This document shows positions 1 to 8,389 of a stretch of 64,000 nt of DNA, piece by piece (positions within the stretch are counted from its first letter, which is position 1; every line of letters starts with the position of its first letter). Below the pieces are notes generated by a model. That model searched no databases. It saw nothing but the letters and a program-made list of their open reading frames with translations, and was not told where the DNA came from. The position numbers were made by a program, and so were the translations under genes. The stretch lies in NCBI RefSeq assembly GCF_002531575.1, contig NZ_NWTI01000004.1, positions 248,001 to 312,000 of the forward strand, given 5' to 3'. This DNA is from Bradyrhizobium sp. Y36 (lineage in GTDB: Bacteria > Pseudomonadota > Alphaproteobacteria > Rhizobiales > Xanthobacteraceae).

Positions 1-1081
1 CATCGCAAACGTCGAATCCGCCCTCTACCGGATCCCCCTTCCCGTCACGCTCTCCGACTCCACCCATGGCGAGATCACGGCGTTCGAGCTGATCACCTGC
101 CGCATCCGCGATGCCGACGGCGCGGAGGGTGTGGGCTACACCTACACGGTCGGGCGCAATGGCGGGGCGACGGCGGATATCCTCAAGCGCGAGATCCCGG
201 CACTGATCGAAGGCCGTGAAGCCGACGATACCGAGGCGATCTGGCAGCATGTCTGGTGGGCGCTGCATTATGGCGGGCGCGGCGGGCCGGTGGTGCTGGC
301 GCTTTCGGCGCTCGACATCGCGCTGTGGGATTTGAAGGCGCGGCGCGCCAAGCTGCCGCTGTATCGATTGCTCGGCGGCTTCGATGCGCACGTGCCGTGC
401 TATGCTGGCGGCATCGACCTCGATCTGTCCGTGGATGCGCTGCTCGCGCAGACCGACGGCAATCTCGCCAAGGGCTTTCGCGCCATCAAGATGAAGGTCG
501 GCCGGCCCGACCTGAAATCCGACGTCGCCAAGGTCTCCGCGATGCGACAGCATCTCGGCGACGGCTTTCCGCTGATGGTGGACGCCAACATGAAATGGAC
601 CGTCGAGGAGGCCATCCGTGCGGCCCGGGCGTTCGTGCCCTACGACCTGACCTGGCTGGAAGAGCCGATCATTCCCGACGACGTCGCGGGTCATGCGCGC
701 ATCATGCAGGCCGGCGGCGTGCCGATCGCGGCGGGCGAGAATCTGCGCTCGCTGTGGGAGTTCAAGAACTACATCACGAGCGGCGCGGTGTCCTATCCCG
801 AGCCCGACGTCACCAATTGCGGCGGCGTTTCCGCCTTCATGAAGATCGCGCGGCTGGCGGAGGCCTTCAACCTGCCCGTTACCAGCCACGGCGCGCACGA
901 CATCACCGTGCACCTACTCGCCGCCTGCCCGAACCGCTCCTATCTCGAAGCGCACGGATTCGGCCTCGACAAGTACATCGAGCATCCGCTGGTGCTCGAG
1001 GACGGCAAGGCGCTGGCGCCGGACCGCCCCGGGCATGGGATCAGCTTCGACTGGAAGGGGCTGGCGACGCTGGCGCCTTAG
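1..1081 (+). CDS. Mandelate racemase/muconate lactonizing family enzyme (5' partial)
   Basis: This is an enolase-superfamily enzyme, which abstracts a proton alpha to a carboxylate using Mg2+; substrates are usually sugar acids or other hydroxy acids. The frame is open from base 2, so the true start lies outside the window; a GTG at 131 is internal. Motifs in order fit the mandelate racemase subgroup: KMK near 490 (Lys-x-Lys base), VDANMKW near 580 (metal Asp), EEP near 661 (metal Glu), GEN near 736 (metal Glu), an Asp in PDVTN near 806, SHGAHD near 886 (His base) and LEAHG near 945 (electrophilic Glu). All catalytic positions look intact, so the enzyme is probably active as a racemase or acid-sugar dehydratase. 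The substrate cannot be told from the sequence. The M20 hydrolase follows 84 bp downstream. Confidence 0.85.
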   Translation, partial: IANVESALYRIPLPVTLSDSTHGEITAFELITCRIRDADGAEGVGYTYTVGRNGGATADILKREIPALIEGREADDTEAIWQHVWWALHYGGRGGPVVLALSALDIALWDLKARRAKLPLYRLLGGFDAHVPCYAGGIDLDLSVDALLAQTDGNLAKGFRAIKMKVGRPDLKSDVAKVSAMRQHLGDGFPLMVDANMKWTVEEAIRAARAFVPYDLTWLEEPIIPDDVAGHARIMQAGGVPIAAGENLRSLWEFKNYITSGAVSYPEPDVTNCGGVSAFMKIARLAEAFNLPVTSHGAHDITVHLLAACPNRSYLEAHGFGLDKYIEHPLVLEDGKALAPDRPGHGISFDWKGLATLAP

Positions 1082-1165
1082 AGCACGGCGTCAAGCCCGG
1101 CCATGACGATGCGGCTGCACGCGAGCCATTCCCCAACGCGGGATGCGGGCCGCGGATAATCCGCT

Positions 1166-2353
1166 ATGGTGGCGGCCACCGACATTTTGCGAGAGACCGC
1201 CGCCTTGACACCCGAGCTGCATCAGAAACTGACCGCGTGGCGCCAACACCTTCACGCCCACCCGGAGCTGTCGCTCCAGGAGAAGGAGACCGCGGCCTTC
1301 GTGCAGGACAAGCTCACCGAGCTCGGCATTCCCTTCGAGGCCGGCATCGGCGGCCACGGCATCGTCGCGACCTTGACCCGCGGGCACGCGCAAAGGCGGG
1401 TCGGCCTGCGCGCCGACATGGACGCGCTGCCGATCACCGAGGACACCGGCCTGCCCTACGCCTCCAGGACATCGGGCGTGATGCACGCCTGCGGCCATGA
1501 CGGGCACACCGCATCGCTGCTCGGCGCCGCCGCGCTGCTCGCGGCCGACACCAGCTGGAGCGGCACGGTCGATTTCATCTTCCAGCCGGCCGAGGAAGGC
1601 TTTGGTGGCTCGCGCGCGATGGTCGCGGCCGGGCTGTTCGACCGCTTTCCGATGGAGCGCGTGTTCGGCTTCCACAATTGGCCGGGCCTTGCCGCCGGTA
1701 GCGTTGCCGTGCACGACGGTGTCGTCATGGCCTCCGGCGGGCGCATCACCATCACCATCGAGGGCCATGCCGGCCACGCCGGCATGCCGCATCTGACGCG
1801 CGATCCGGTGGTGGCGGCCGGCCATCTGATCGTGGCCCTGCAATCGGTGGTCGCGCGCAGTGTCGATCCGCTCGACACTGCCGTGCTCTCGCTCTGCACC
1901 ATCGAAGGCGGCACCGCGCCGAACCAGATCGCCGGACGCGTGACCATCCGCGGCACGCTGCGTTACCACCGCGAGGCGGTGAAGGACGTCATCCTCGACG
2001 GCATCGAACGGAGCTGCGCCGGGATTGCGACCAGCTTCGGCGTCAAGGTGACGCCCGAGATCGTCTGGGGCGTCGGCGTCGTGGTCAACACGCCTGATGA
2101 GGCTGGCCTCGCGCGCATCGCCGCCGAGAAGGTGCAGGCGCCCGTGCGCCGCGACCTCGCGCCCAGCATGGCGGGCGAGGATTTTGCCCATTACCTGCAG
2201 CAGCGGCCGGGCGCCTTTGTCTGGATCGGCAACGGACCCTTGCGCGACGGCGCCGAGCTGCACGGTCCGCGCTACGATTTCAACGATGCGATCCTGCCCG
2301 TGGCGGCGGGCTGGATGGCCGAAGTGGCGAAGGCCGCGCTGGCGTCGAACTAA
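1166..2353 (+). CDS. M20 family amidohydrolase (hippurate hydrolase-like)
   Basis: This is a cytoplasmic metallo-amidohydrolase of the M20D group (hippurate hydrolase, IAA-amino acid hydrolase and N-acetyl-diaminopimelate deacetylase relatives), which cleaves N-acyl amino acids. Of 395 residues, it shows RADMDALP at about 82-89, the metal-binding MHACGHDGH at 106-114 and PAEEG at 141-145 with the catalytic Glu. An internal dimerisation domain and C-terminal MAGEDFAHY complete the fold. The length is normal. The ATG at 1166 has only a weak ribosome site (GGATAA), so the start is not certain; an in-frame TTG lies about 39 bp downstream. It may be co-transcribed with the upstream racemase-family gene. 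Specificity cannot be assigned. Confidence 0.85.
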   Translation: MVAATDILRETAALTPELHQKLTAWRQHLHAHPELSLQEKETAAFVQDKLTELGIPFEAGIGGHGIVATLTRGHAQRRVGLRADMDALPITEDTGLPYASRTSGVMHACGHDGHTASLLGAAALLAADTSWSGTVDFIFQPAEEGFGGSRAMVAAGLFDRFPMERVFGFHNWPGLAAGSVAVHDGVVMASGGRITITIEGHAGHAGMPHLTRDPVVAAGHLIVALQSVVARSVDPLDTAVLSLCTIEGGTAPNQIAGRVTIRGTLRYHREAVKDVILDGIERSCAGIATSFGVKVTPEIVWGVGVVVNTPDEAGLARIAAEKVQAPVRRDLAPSMAGEDFAHYLQQRPGAFVWIGNGPLRDGAELHGPRYDFNDAILPVAAGWMAEVAKAALASN

Positions 2354-2449
2354 AGCGCGATGAGATCGGGATGAATCGTCATCGCGCTTTAGGTTGCTGT
2401 TTGCGCATGATCTTTCCGGAAAACCGCTTCGCACTTTTCCGGATCATGC
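2351..2449. repeat. Extragenic palindromic element (two hairpins)
   Basis: A perfect 13-bp inverted repeat, TAAAGCGCGATGA (2351-2363) and its complement (2379-2391), is followed by a second imperfect inverted repeat at 2405-2449 (GCATGATC...GATCATGC). The element begins inside the M20 stop codon and ends against the stop codon of the convergent CoA-transferase. The second part matches a short palindrome I remember as abundant between genes in Bradyrhizobium and relatives. It could serve as a bidirectional transcription barrier here, but there is no T-run. Confidence 0.7.
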
Positions 2450-2450
2450 T

Positions 2451-3638
2451 TTAGATGATCCCGCCTTGCCGAAGCGCCGCGATCTCGGCCTCGCCATAGC
2501 CGAGCTCACCGAGCACGAGATCGGTGTGCTCGCCGAGCGTCGGCGCGCGATGCGCGATCTCGCCCGGCGTTTCCGAGAGACGGACCGCGGCACGCGTCAC
2601 CGGTGCGGGCTTGGGCAGGCCGGGATAGTCGACGTCCTGCATGAAGCCGGTGGCGCGGATGTGCGGATGATCCAGCGCCTGTTGCGGTGAAAGCACCGGC
2701 CCGGTCGGAATCATGGCCTGGCCCAGCGTATCGACCGCCTCTTGCGTCGTGCGCTCGGCGCACCAGCGCGCCATCCGCTCGCTGATGACGGCGCCGTTGT
2801 TGCCGCGGCTGATGTCGTCGGCAAAACGCGGATCCTTCAGCCACAGATTCTCCTCGCCCATCAGCCTTGCCCAGCGCTTGAACAGCGGATGTCCCGTGAC
2901 CTGGCACAGCACCCAGCCGTCCCTGGTGCGGTAGATGTCGGCGGGCGCTGCTGTCTGGCCGAGATTGCCGGTCGGGACGCGGTTGACGTTGATGACGGCC
3001 TGCTCGATCAGCGTCGCATTGGTGAAGGACAAGGCGGTTGCGAGCAACGCGCCCTCGACGATCTGCCCGCGCCCGGATTTGCCGCGCTCGATCAGCGCTG
3101 CGAGCGTGCCGAACGCGCAATGCAGCGCGGTGCCGAAATCCACCCAGTTCACCGCAGCGCGATAGGGCGGATCGCCCGCACCCGTCATGTAGACCGATCC
3201 CGACATCACCTGTCCGACACCGTCGAAGCCGACACGGTCGGACCAGGGTCCCGGCCCGCCGAACGCGGTTGCCGTCGTCAGGATGATGTCCGGCTTGATC
3301 GCCTTCAGGGACTCGTAGTCGAGCTTCATCGCGCGCAGAGTCTGCGGCGGCAGATTGGCGACCACGACGTCCGCGGTCGCGATCAGGCGGCGCATCACCT
3401 CCTGCCCCTCGGGCTTCATCGGATCGAGCGTGACGCATTTCTTGTTGCGGTTGACCTGGAGAAACAGCGCGCCCTCGCCATTCTCGCCGACCGGCGCCAC
3501 GAAGCGATCCTCGCTGCCGTCACGCTTCTCGACGCGAATGACCTCGGCGCCGAATTCGGCCAGCAAGGTCGCACAATAGGGACCTGCGATATAGCGCCCG
3601 AAATCGAGCACACGCACGCCCTCCAAAACTCCTCCCAT
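2451..3638 (-). CDS. CaiB/BaiF family (class III) CoA-transferase
   Basis: This enzyme moves coenzyme A between organic acids through a covalent aspartyl intermediate, as in formyl-CoA transferase and crotonobetainyl-CoA transferase. The 395-residue protein has the N-terminal family signature (VRVLDFGRYIAGPY from about residue 8), the nucleophile Asp at residue 167 in NWVDFGTA, and SGRGQIVEGAL just after it. I chose the ATG at 3638 because GGAAGGG lies just upstream; the frame stays open for 24 more codons without a good ribosome site. It stands alone, with the ferric-reductase gene upstream on the same strand beyond a hairpin. The acid substrate is unknown. Confidence 0.88.
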   Translation of the reverse strand: MGGVLEGVRVLDFGRYIAGPYCATLLAEFGAEVIRVEKRDGSEDRFVAPVGENGEGALFLQVNRNKKCVTLDPMKPEGQEVMRRLIATADVVVANLPPQTLRAMKLDYESLKAIKPDIILTTATAFGGPGPWSDRVGFDGVGQVMSGSVYMTGAGDPPYRAAVNWVDFGTALHCAFGTLAALIERGKSGRGQIVEGALLATALSFTNATLIEQAVINVNRVPTGNLGQTAAPADIYRTRDGWVLCQVTGHPLFKRWARLMGEENLWLKDPRFADDISRGNNGAVISERMARWCAERTTQEAVDTLGQAMIPTGPVLSPQQALDHPHIRATGFMQDVDYPGLPKPAPVTRAAVRLSETPGEIAHRAPTLGEHTDLVLGELGYGEAEIAALRQGGII

Positions 3639-3697
3639 CGAACCCTTCCCTGTTATTTGTTGCAGATTACAGGGACTGGCCGCCAGGGCAAGTTGGG

Positions 3698-3719
3698 AAG
3701 CCGCATGCACATGCGGCTT
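3698..3719 (-). terminator. Strong hairpin after the ferric reductase gene
   Basis: A perfect 10-bp inverted repeat (AAGCCGCATG with a 2-nt loop) starts four bases past the stop codon of the ferric-reductase-like gene on the minus strand. It lacks a clear U-tract, so it is a possible weak terminator or 3' stabiliser. Confidence 0.45.
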
Positions 3720-3722
3720 TCA

Positions 3723-5072
3723 TCATCGCATCGCGAACAGCTCCTGGTGAAACCGTTGCTCGACGGGGAAGCCGCGCGCGCCGAAGTCGCGCCTGAGCGC
3801 TTCGCCAAAAGCCGCCGGACCACAGAACCAGATGCTCGCCTGGCGCCATTGCGGGACGGCTTCGCGAATGCGTTCGCCGGTCAGTCGTCCGTCGCGGGCG
3901 TCGATGAGAACGTGGAGACGAACATCTGCCGAGCGCGCATCTGCCGCAAGCTTGCCGAGGGCTTCCTCGTCCACGTCTGCGGTGGTGTGAAAGAGGTCAA
4001 CGGTCTGCGCGACCGAGCAACCAGGAACATCCTTCATGGCCGCCTGTTTCATGCGGGCCACGAAGGGCGTGATGCCGATACCGCCGCCGATCCAGATCTG
4101 ATGCGCACAATCGTCATCGAACGTGAAGCAGCCATAGGGCCCTTCCACCTTCACCTTCTGCCCGACACGGAGGTTCTCCCGCAGCCGGCTGGTGTGGTCC
4201 CCAAGTTCCTTGGTAATGAAGATGATCCGGGGATCTGCGGCGTTCCAGCCGGAGGCGATGGTGTAGGGATGCGCGCCCTCCGAGACGTCGGACGTGGCGA
4301 AGGCGAACTGGCCCGGCCGATGCCCCGGCCAGCCATGGGGCACCTCGATCTCGGTCTCGATCGTCCTGACGCCGGGATAATATTTGAGCGAGGTGATCGT
4401 GCCCTGGACCTGGCGCCGAGCCCCAATCCGCCGCAACAGCGTCACCGCGGCCGCCCATGTCCCGAAGGCAAGCAGCGCCCCCACGACCCAACCGACCGGC
4501 GACATCCAGTAGCTGAACTTCATCAGCGTGACCGCATGAAAGACCAGAACCAGGTAGGCGACGGCGAGGAGCCGATGCGTCTTGTAGAACAGCCGATAGG
4601 GGAACATTTGAATGAGCGCCAAAGCCATCAGAACGACAGCGCCGTAGAAGGCCCACTCCCCCAGCCCTTCCGCCGGCTCACGAAGGCTGCCGAAGAAGGC
4701 CTCGATCGGATTTTCGATGGCGGGCTTTTCGCCACGCTGTGGTCGGGTCAGCAAGCCCCAACCCACCGCCCATTTCGGGGCGTTGGCCCAGAGCCAATGG
4801 ATAATGGCAGTCACCAGGGCTGCGATGCCGAGCCATTTGTGCAGGCGGTACATCTTGTCGAGGCCGCCGAGCCACGCCTCGGGCCAACGTGGTCGTAGCG
4901 CGAGGATCATCGCCATGCTCATGCAAACGATTGCCAGGACGCCGCTCAGCTGCACCATCCTCTCGCGAAGTGGGAAGAAGGAACCCGGCCCAAATGGCCT
5001 GGGCTCCGCGAACAGCCACAGCAGGACGAGAACCGCCAGAGTGCCCCACAATACCCGTTTGAGTTTCTGCAT
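3723..5072 (-). CDS. Ferric reductase-like transmembrane flavocytochrome
   Basis: This 449-residue membrane protein should pass electrons from NAD(P)H through FAD and haem across the inner membrane, as in ferric-chelate reductases and NADPH-oxidase relatives. Residues 1-220 hold about six hydrophobic helices. Likely haem ligands are paired histidines at about 78 and 92 in one helix region and 166 and 179 in the other. The FAD domain carries HPYTIAS at 268-274, and the NAD(P) domain carries GPYGCF at 311-316 and GGGIGITP at 329-336. The ATG at 5072 has GAGGG upstream. A TTGA-N6-TCAA box is centred 59 nt upstream, suggesting FixK/FNR-type control. The natural acceptor (ferric iron, oxygen or another) is not determined. 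Confidence 0.85.
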   Translation of the reverse strand: MQKLKRVLWGTLAVLVLLWLFAEPRPFGPGSFFPLRERMVQLSGVLAIVCMSMAMILALRPRWPEAWLGGLDKMYRLHKWLGIAALVTAIIHWLWANAPKWAVGWGLLTRPQRGEKPAIENPIEAFFGSLREPAEGLGEWAFYGAVVLMALALIQMFPYRLFYKTHRLLAVAYLVLVFHAVTLMKFSYWMSPVGWVVGALLAFGTWAAAVTLLRRIGARRQVQGTITSLKYYPGVRTIETEIEVPHGWPGHRPGQFAFATSDVSEGAHPYTIASGWNAADPRIIFITKELGDHTSRLRENLRVGQKVKVEGPYGCFTFDDDCAHQIWIGGGIGITPFVARMKQAAMKDVPGCSVAQTVDLFHTTADVDEEALGKLAADARSADVRLHVLIDARDGRLTGERIREAVPQWRQASIWFCGPAAFGEALRRDFGARGFPVEQRFHQELFAMR

Positions 5073-5124
5073 GCTTCCCTCGCGGCCTTGCGCCGTCAGC
5101 TAGAACCGATCGCCCCACGCTGCA

Positions 5125-5138
5125 TTGAGCTGACTCAA
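5125..5138. promoter_or_regulatory. FixK/FNR-type box, TTGAGCTGACTCAA
   Basis: TTGA-N6-TCAA matches the Bradyrhizobium FixK2 consensus TTG(A/C)-N6-(T/G)CAA. Its centre is 59.5 nt upstream of the ferric-reductase ATG on the minus strand, a spacing that fits activation from about -41 with a short leader. Binding is inferred, not shown. Confidence 0.55.
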
Positions 5139-5231
5139 GTCCGCTCGTGAGCTGCGCGGACTCATCGACGCGGGCGCGTCGGTCTGGTGATGCGGCAATC
5201 GCCGGGCGCCAGCGCGCGGCATGGATTCACC

Positions 5232-7517
5232 CTATGCGGCAACGGCCTCGTAGATATCTTCCTCCTGGGCCGTGTGCATGCGCACCAGCGTTTCGATCGC
5301 CTCGATCACGCGCTGAGCGTCCCGAACGAGGTAGCGGTCGATCTTCTCTGACGGCAGATCCTCCGCGATCCGCGCGAGCAGCCGCGCAAGATGCAGTATC
5401 TCGCGATGCGCGCGGCTCATGGCGGAGAGCCCGTGCCGGTCGCGCAGCACCTCCGTGAGCTTCGGATAGACGCTGTCCTCGTCCTCGCGTTCGTGCATCA
5501 CGACGCTGGCCTGAACCAGCCGGTCGGCTTCACCAATCAGGTCGGCGGCGGATTCGGGCTCCGTATCGTCCAGCGCATCGACGATATGGCGGAGGCGGTC
5601 GAGATCCCTGAGCAGGGCCTGATGATCATGATGCAACGTCAGCCCCTGCTCCGCGGTGAGGCGCGGACCGCTCCTGGCGTGGGGCGGGTTCAGCGCTCGC
5701 AATGCGTTCAGGATCACGGCAACATCGATCACCTCCTGAACGATCGCGGCGGGTACGGGATCGAGCCAGCCAAGGCTGGCAGCCGCCATTGCCGCCAGTG
5801 ACAACCCCATCCCGACGAAGATGCTTTGCAGGGCAATGCGCCGCGCGCGCTGGGCGATGATGATCGCTTCGCCGACCCGATCGAGCCGATCGGTGAGAAT
5901 CACCACATCCGCCGCCTCGGAGGATGCGCTTGCACCGCGCGCACCGAGCGCGATCCCCGTGTCAGCCACGGCCAGCGCGGGGGCGTCGTTGATGCCGTCG
6001 CCGACCATGATGGTCGGATGCAGCCGCTGTTCGCTCCGCACCGCTTCGACCTTGTCCAAGGGAACGCGATCGGCCAGCACGGCATCGAGATCCAGCGCCG
6101 CTCCGATGGCCTGCGCCGCGGCGGCGCGATCACCCGTGACCATCACCATGCGCGCAATGCCGGCATCGCGCAGCAGCCGGATCGCGCGCGGGGTATCGGC
6201 CCGCAATTCGTCTGCCAGCAACAACGCGCCGATGAGACGGCCGTCCACCGCGACGAAGACGATCAGCGCCGAACGCCACGAAGCGCGTCGAATCGCCCGC
6301 AACTCCCATGGCGAGGGCTCGGCACGCGAAAGAACCATCTCTCGCGAGCCCGCCATGACCTGGCGTCCGTCGATCAGGCCGCTGAGGCCGGAGCCCATGG
6401 TCTCCTTGACGTGTTCCGGCGGTTTCAGCTTGAGCCCCTGGGCGAGGGCCGCAGCGACGACGGCCTTCGCAAGCACGTGATGCGAAGCCTGCTCGAGCGA
6501 CGCCCCGAGCATGAGGACCTCGTCCGGATCCTCGCCCGGCGCAACTTCCACGGACAGCAATCGCGCTCCGCCCACCGTCAGGGTGCCGGTCTTGTCGAAC
6601 AGCACCGTGTGCGCACGGGCCAACGCCTCCAGCGCCTTGCCGCCCTTGACCAGGATGCCGCGGCGGGCCGCTCGCGCCACCCCGGCGATGAAGGCGACAG
6701 GTGCGGCCAGAATCAAGGGGCACGGCGTCGCCGCCACCAGCACGGCAAGGCTGCGGGTCACGTCGCCGGAGATGCGCCACGCGGCAAAGGCGATGACGAG
6801 CGTCACCGGAAGAAAGATCAGCGCGTAGCGATCCGCCAGACGCACGAAGGGAGCTCTCGCCGTTTGCGCCGCAGTCACCATGCGCACGATGCCCGCATAG
6901 GTGCTCTCGCTGGCGGCCGCGGTCACGGTCAATTGGAAGGTCTCGCCCGCGTTCAGCGAGCCGGACAGAACGGCGCTTCCGCGGCTCTTCTCCACCGGAA
7001 TCGGCTCGCCGGTCACCGCGGACTCGTCGATCGCTGCGAAGGCCGACGCAACGACACCGTCGACCGGCACGATCTCGCCGGCCTTGACCAGCAGCTCTTC
7101 GCCGACCGCGACGTCCCCGATCGGAACATCCTCGATCCGCTCGCCGGACTTGCGATGGACCTGCCGCGGCGCCCGATCGACCAGGGATCGCAGATCGTGC
7201 TCGGCCCGCGCGACCGCGATCTCCTCCAGCACGTTGCCGCCGGAATACATCAGCGCGACCACGGCGCCTGCGAGCGGCTGCCCGAGTGCCAACGCCGCAC
7301 TCATCGACAGCAGTGCGATCGCGTCCACGCCGACGCGGCCTCTCAAGAGGTCCTGGACGATCGAGACCGCCAATCCCGCAATCACAGGTGCCGTGCCGAG
7401 CGCCCACGCGGCATCGGCGAGATCAGGCCGGCCCGCGGCTCGCGCGAGTGTCCCCGCAGTCAATCCTGCGATTGCGATCGCAACCAGGGCCCATCGCAAA
7501 ACCCGATCAAACGACAT
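5232..7517 (-). CDS. P1B-5-type metal-transporting ATPase with C-terminal hemerythrin domain
   Basis: This is a heavy-metal-pumping P-type ATPase of about 761 residues. It shows TGEP near 169, TPCPLILAAPVA from about 264, the phosphorylated Asp in DKTGT near 308, GDGINDAP near 506, and QEVIDVAVILNALR near 594. TPC together with the QE..D...NALR helix and a hemerythrin-like tail marks the P1B-5 group, whose characterised rhizobial member Nia (S. meliloti) is linked to nickel and iron. The tail, from about residue 622, has many potential ligands: His at about 629-632, 643, 675, 704, 709 and 748, with acidic partners. There is no N-terminal metal-binding domain. The usual HP dipeptide of the nucleotide domain reads HH near 346. 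I prefer ATG 7517 over TTG 7526; neither has a strong ribosome site. It follows the EF-hand gene by 48 bp, probably in one operon. Confidence 0.88.
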   Translation of the reverse strand: MSFDRVLRWALVAIAIAGLTAGTLARAAGRPDLADAAWALGTAPVIAGLAVSIVQDLLRGRVGVDAIALLSMSAALALGQPLAGAVVALMYSGGNVLEEIAVARAEHDLRSLVDRAPRQVHRKSGERIEDVPIGDVAVGEELLVKAGEIVPVDGVVASAFAAIDESAVTGEPIPVEKSRGSAVLSGSLNAGETFQLTVTAAASESTYAGIVRMVTAAQTARAPFVRLADRYALIFLPVTLVIAFAAWRISGDVTRSLAVLVAATPCPLILAAPVAFIAGVARAARRGILVKGGKALEALARAHTVLFDKTGTLTVGGARLLSVEVAPGEDPDEVLMLGASLEQASHHVLAKAVVAAALAQGLKLKPPEHVKETMGSGLSGLIDGRQVMAGSREMVLSRAEPSPWELRAIRRASWRSALIVFVAVDGRLIGALLLADELRADTPRAIRLLRDAGIARMVMVTGDRAAAAQAIGAALDLDAVLADRVPLDKVEAVRSEQRLHPTIMVGDGINDAPALAVADTGIALGARGASASSEAADVVILTDRLDRVGEAIIIAQRARRIALQSIFVGMGLSLAAMAAASLGWLDPVPAAIVQEVIDVAVILNALRALNPPHARSGPRLTAEQGLTLHHDHQALLRDLDRLRHIVDALDDTEPESAADLIGEADRLVQASVVMHEREDEDSVYPKLTEVLRDRHGLSAMSRAHREILHLARLLARIAEDLPSEKIDRYLVRDAQRVIEAIETLVRMHTAQEEDIYEAVAA

Positions 7518-7565
7518 GACTTGCAAACAACATGGCTTGGCGCGCCGCCCTTTGGGTTCCGATCG

Positions 7566-8018
7566 CTATTGCTGCGGGACGGCGCTCTTGTTCCTCTCGT
7601 CCGGAGTGAGCTTGCCGTCCTTGTCGCGATCCATGGCCCTGAAAATTCGCTCATGCGCGACCTGAAACTCTGATAACGAGACGGTCCCGTCGCCATCGGC
7701 GTCCATCAGCGCGAAGATCATGCGGAAGGCGACCGGCGGCGCCATGGCGTCACCGCCTGTCGCGCCGTCGCCCTTCATTCCCTGCCCCTTCATTCCGCGC
7801 CCCATCATTCCCATCATGTCTCCACCGCGCGCCGGGCTTTGCCGCTCGGCGGATGGGTTCGCTGGAGAACTCGTCTGCGGCTGCAACTGCGGCTGCGGCG
7901 ACGCCGGCGATTGCTCCTGTCCGGGATGATGGTTCTGATGGTCCGCCGACGATTGAGCCAGAGCTGGCTGGCCCAGGACGGCGAGCAGCAACGCTGCAGC
8001 AACGGTTCGACCTAGCAT
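7566..8018 (-). CDS. Secreted EF-hand protein
   Basis: The 150-residue protein has a signal peptide (MLGRTVAAALLLAVLGQPALAQ), a Gln/Pro/Ser-rich linker, a Met/Gly-rich stretch (repeated MMG, MKG units near residues 67-82) and two canonical EF-hand loops at the end, DADGDGTVSLSE and DRDKDGKLTPDE. It should bind Ca2+ in the periplasm; the Met-rich part could bind soft metals, which is inference. The ATG at 8018 has GGAGGA upstream and starts the signal peptide; the frame extends further upstream without support. A FixK-like box is centred 67 nt upstream. The P1B-5 ATPase follows by 48 bp, so the two are probably co-transcribed. Function is not established. Confidence 0.82.
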   Translation of the reverse strand: MLGRTVAAALLLAVLGQPALAQSSADHQNHHPGQEQSPASPQPQLQPQTSSPANPSAERQSPARGGDMMGMMGRGMKGQGMKGDGATGGDAMAPPVAFRMIFALMDADGDGTVSLSEFQVAHERIFRAMDRDKDGKLTPDERNKSAVPQQ

Positions 8019-8078
8019 GGCGCTTCCTCCGGCCCTGGTGTGGGCGCAACGAGGGTGTCGAACTTTGCCGAATTTACC

Positions 8079-8092
8079 TTGAGCCAAGTCAA
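8079..8092. promoter_or_regulatory. FixK/FNR-type box, TTGAGCCAAGTCAA
   Basis: TTGA-N6-TCAA is centred 67.5 nt upstream of the EF-hand gene start on the minus strand. If functional it would drive both that gene and the P1B-5 ATPase behind it. Confidence 0.55.
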
Positions 8093-8194
8093 GAGAAGCC
8101 AAGTGAAAGCGGTGGGATCACGCAATCGGGACCTCCGCCGACGCTGCAGGCCTGGCGCGGCCGCCCTCGCCGATGAGGCCGAGATTCCCGTGCG

Positions 8195-8389
8195 CTAGCC
8201 GCCACCGCCGCGGGCGCAGCCGATCGCCTCCGTCAGCACCTTGCGGTCGCCGATGTGATTGGCGAGCAGCAGGATCAGCCGGGCGTTCATGCGCAGCGCC
8301 TGCTCCTCGTCGAGGTCGCGCTGGCTGTTGATCAGCTCGGCGTAGAAATCGTCGGGATCGGCGATGTTCGGCGACAAATAGAGCATCAT
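8195..8389 (-). CDS. DUF2783 domain protein
   Basis: This 64-residue protein (begins MMLYLSPNIADPDDFYAEL, ends in GCARGGGG) matches my recollection of the DUF2783 family, small proteins encoded beside FAD-dependent aromatic hydroxylases in Bradyrhizobium and relatives. Its start overlaps the stop codon of the hydroxylase gene in an ATGA arrangement (a second ATG follows directly), so translation is very likely coupled. Mostly helical, no signal peptide or membrane segment. The tight coupling suggests that it is an accessory or stabilising partner of the hydroxylase, but no function is known to me. Confidence 0.75.
   Translation of the reverse strand: MMLYLSPNIADPDDFYAELINSQRDLDEEQALRMNARLILLLANHIGDRKVLTEAIGCARGGGG

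Noticed and set aside
2742..4898. Very long plus-strand open frame opposite the CoA-transferase and ferric-reductase genes
   Set aside because: It is a frame shadow caused by the high G+C; the minus strand has complete, motif-bearing proteins and the plus frame has no recognisable domain.
5826..7673. Long plus-strand frame opposite the P1B-5 ATPase gene
   Set aside because: Antisense shadow; the translated sequence is Arg/His/Asp-rich without any motif.
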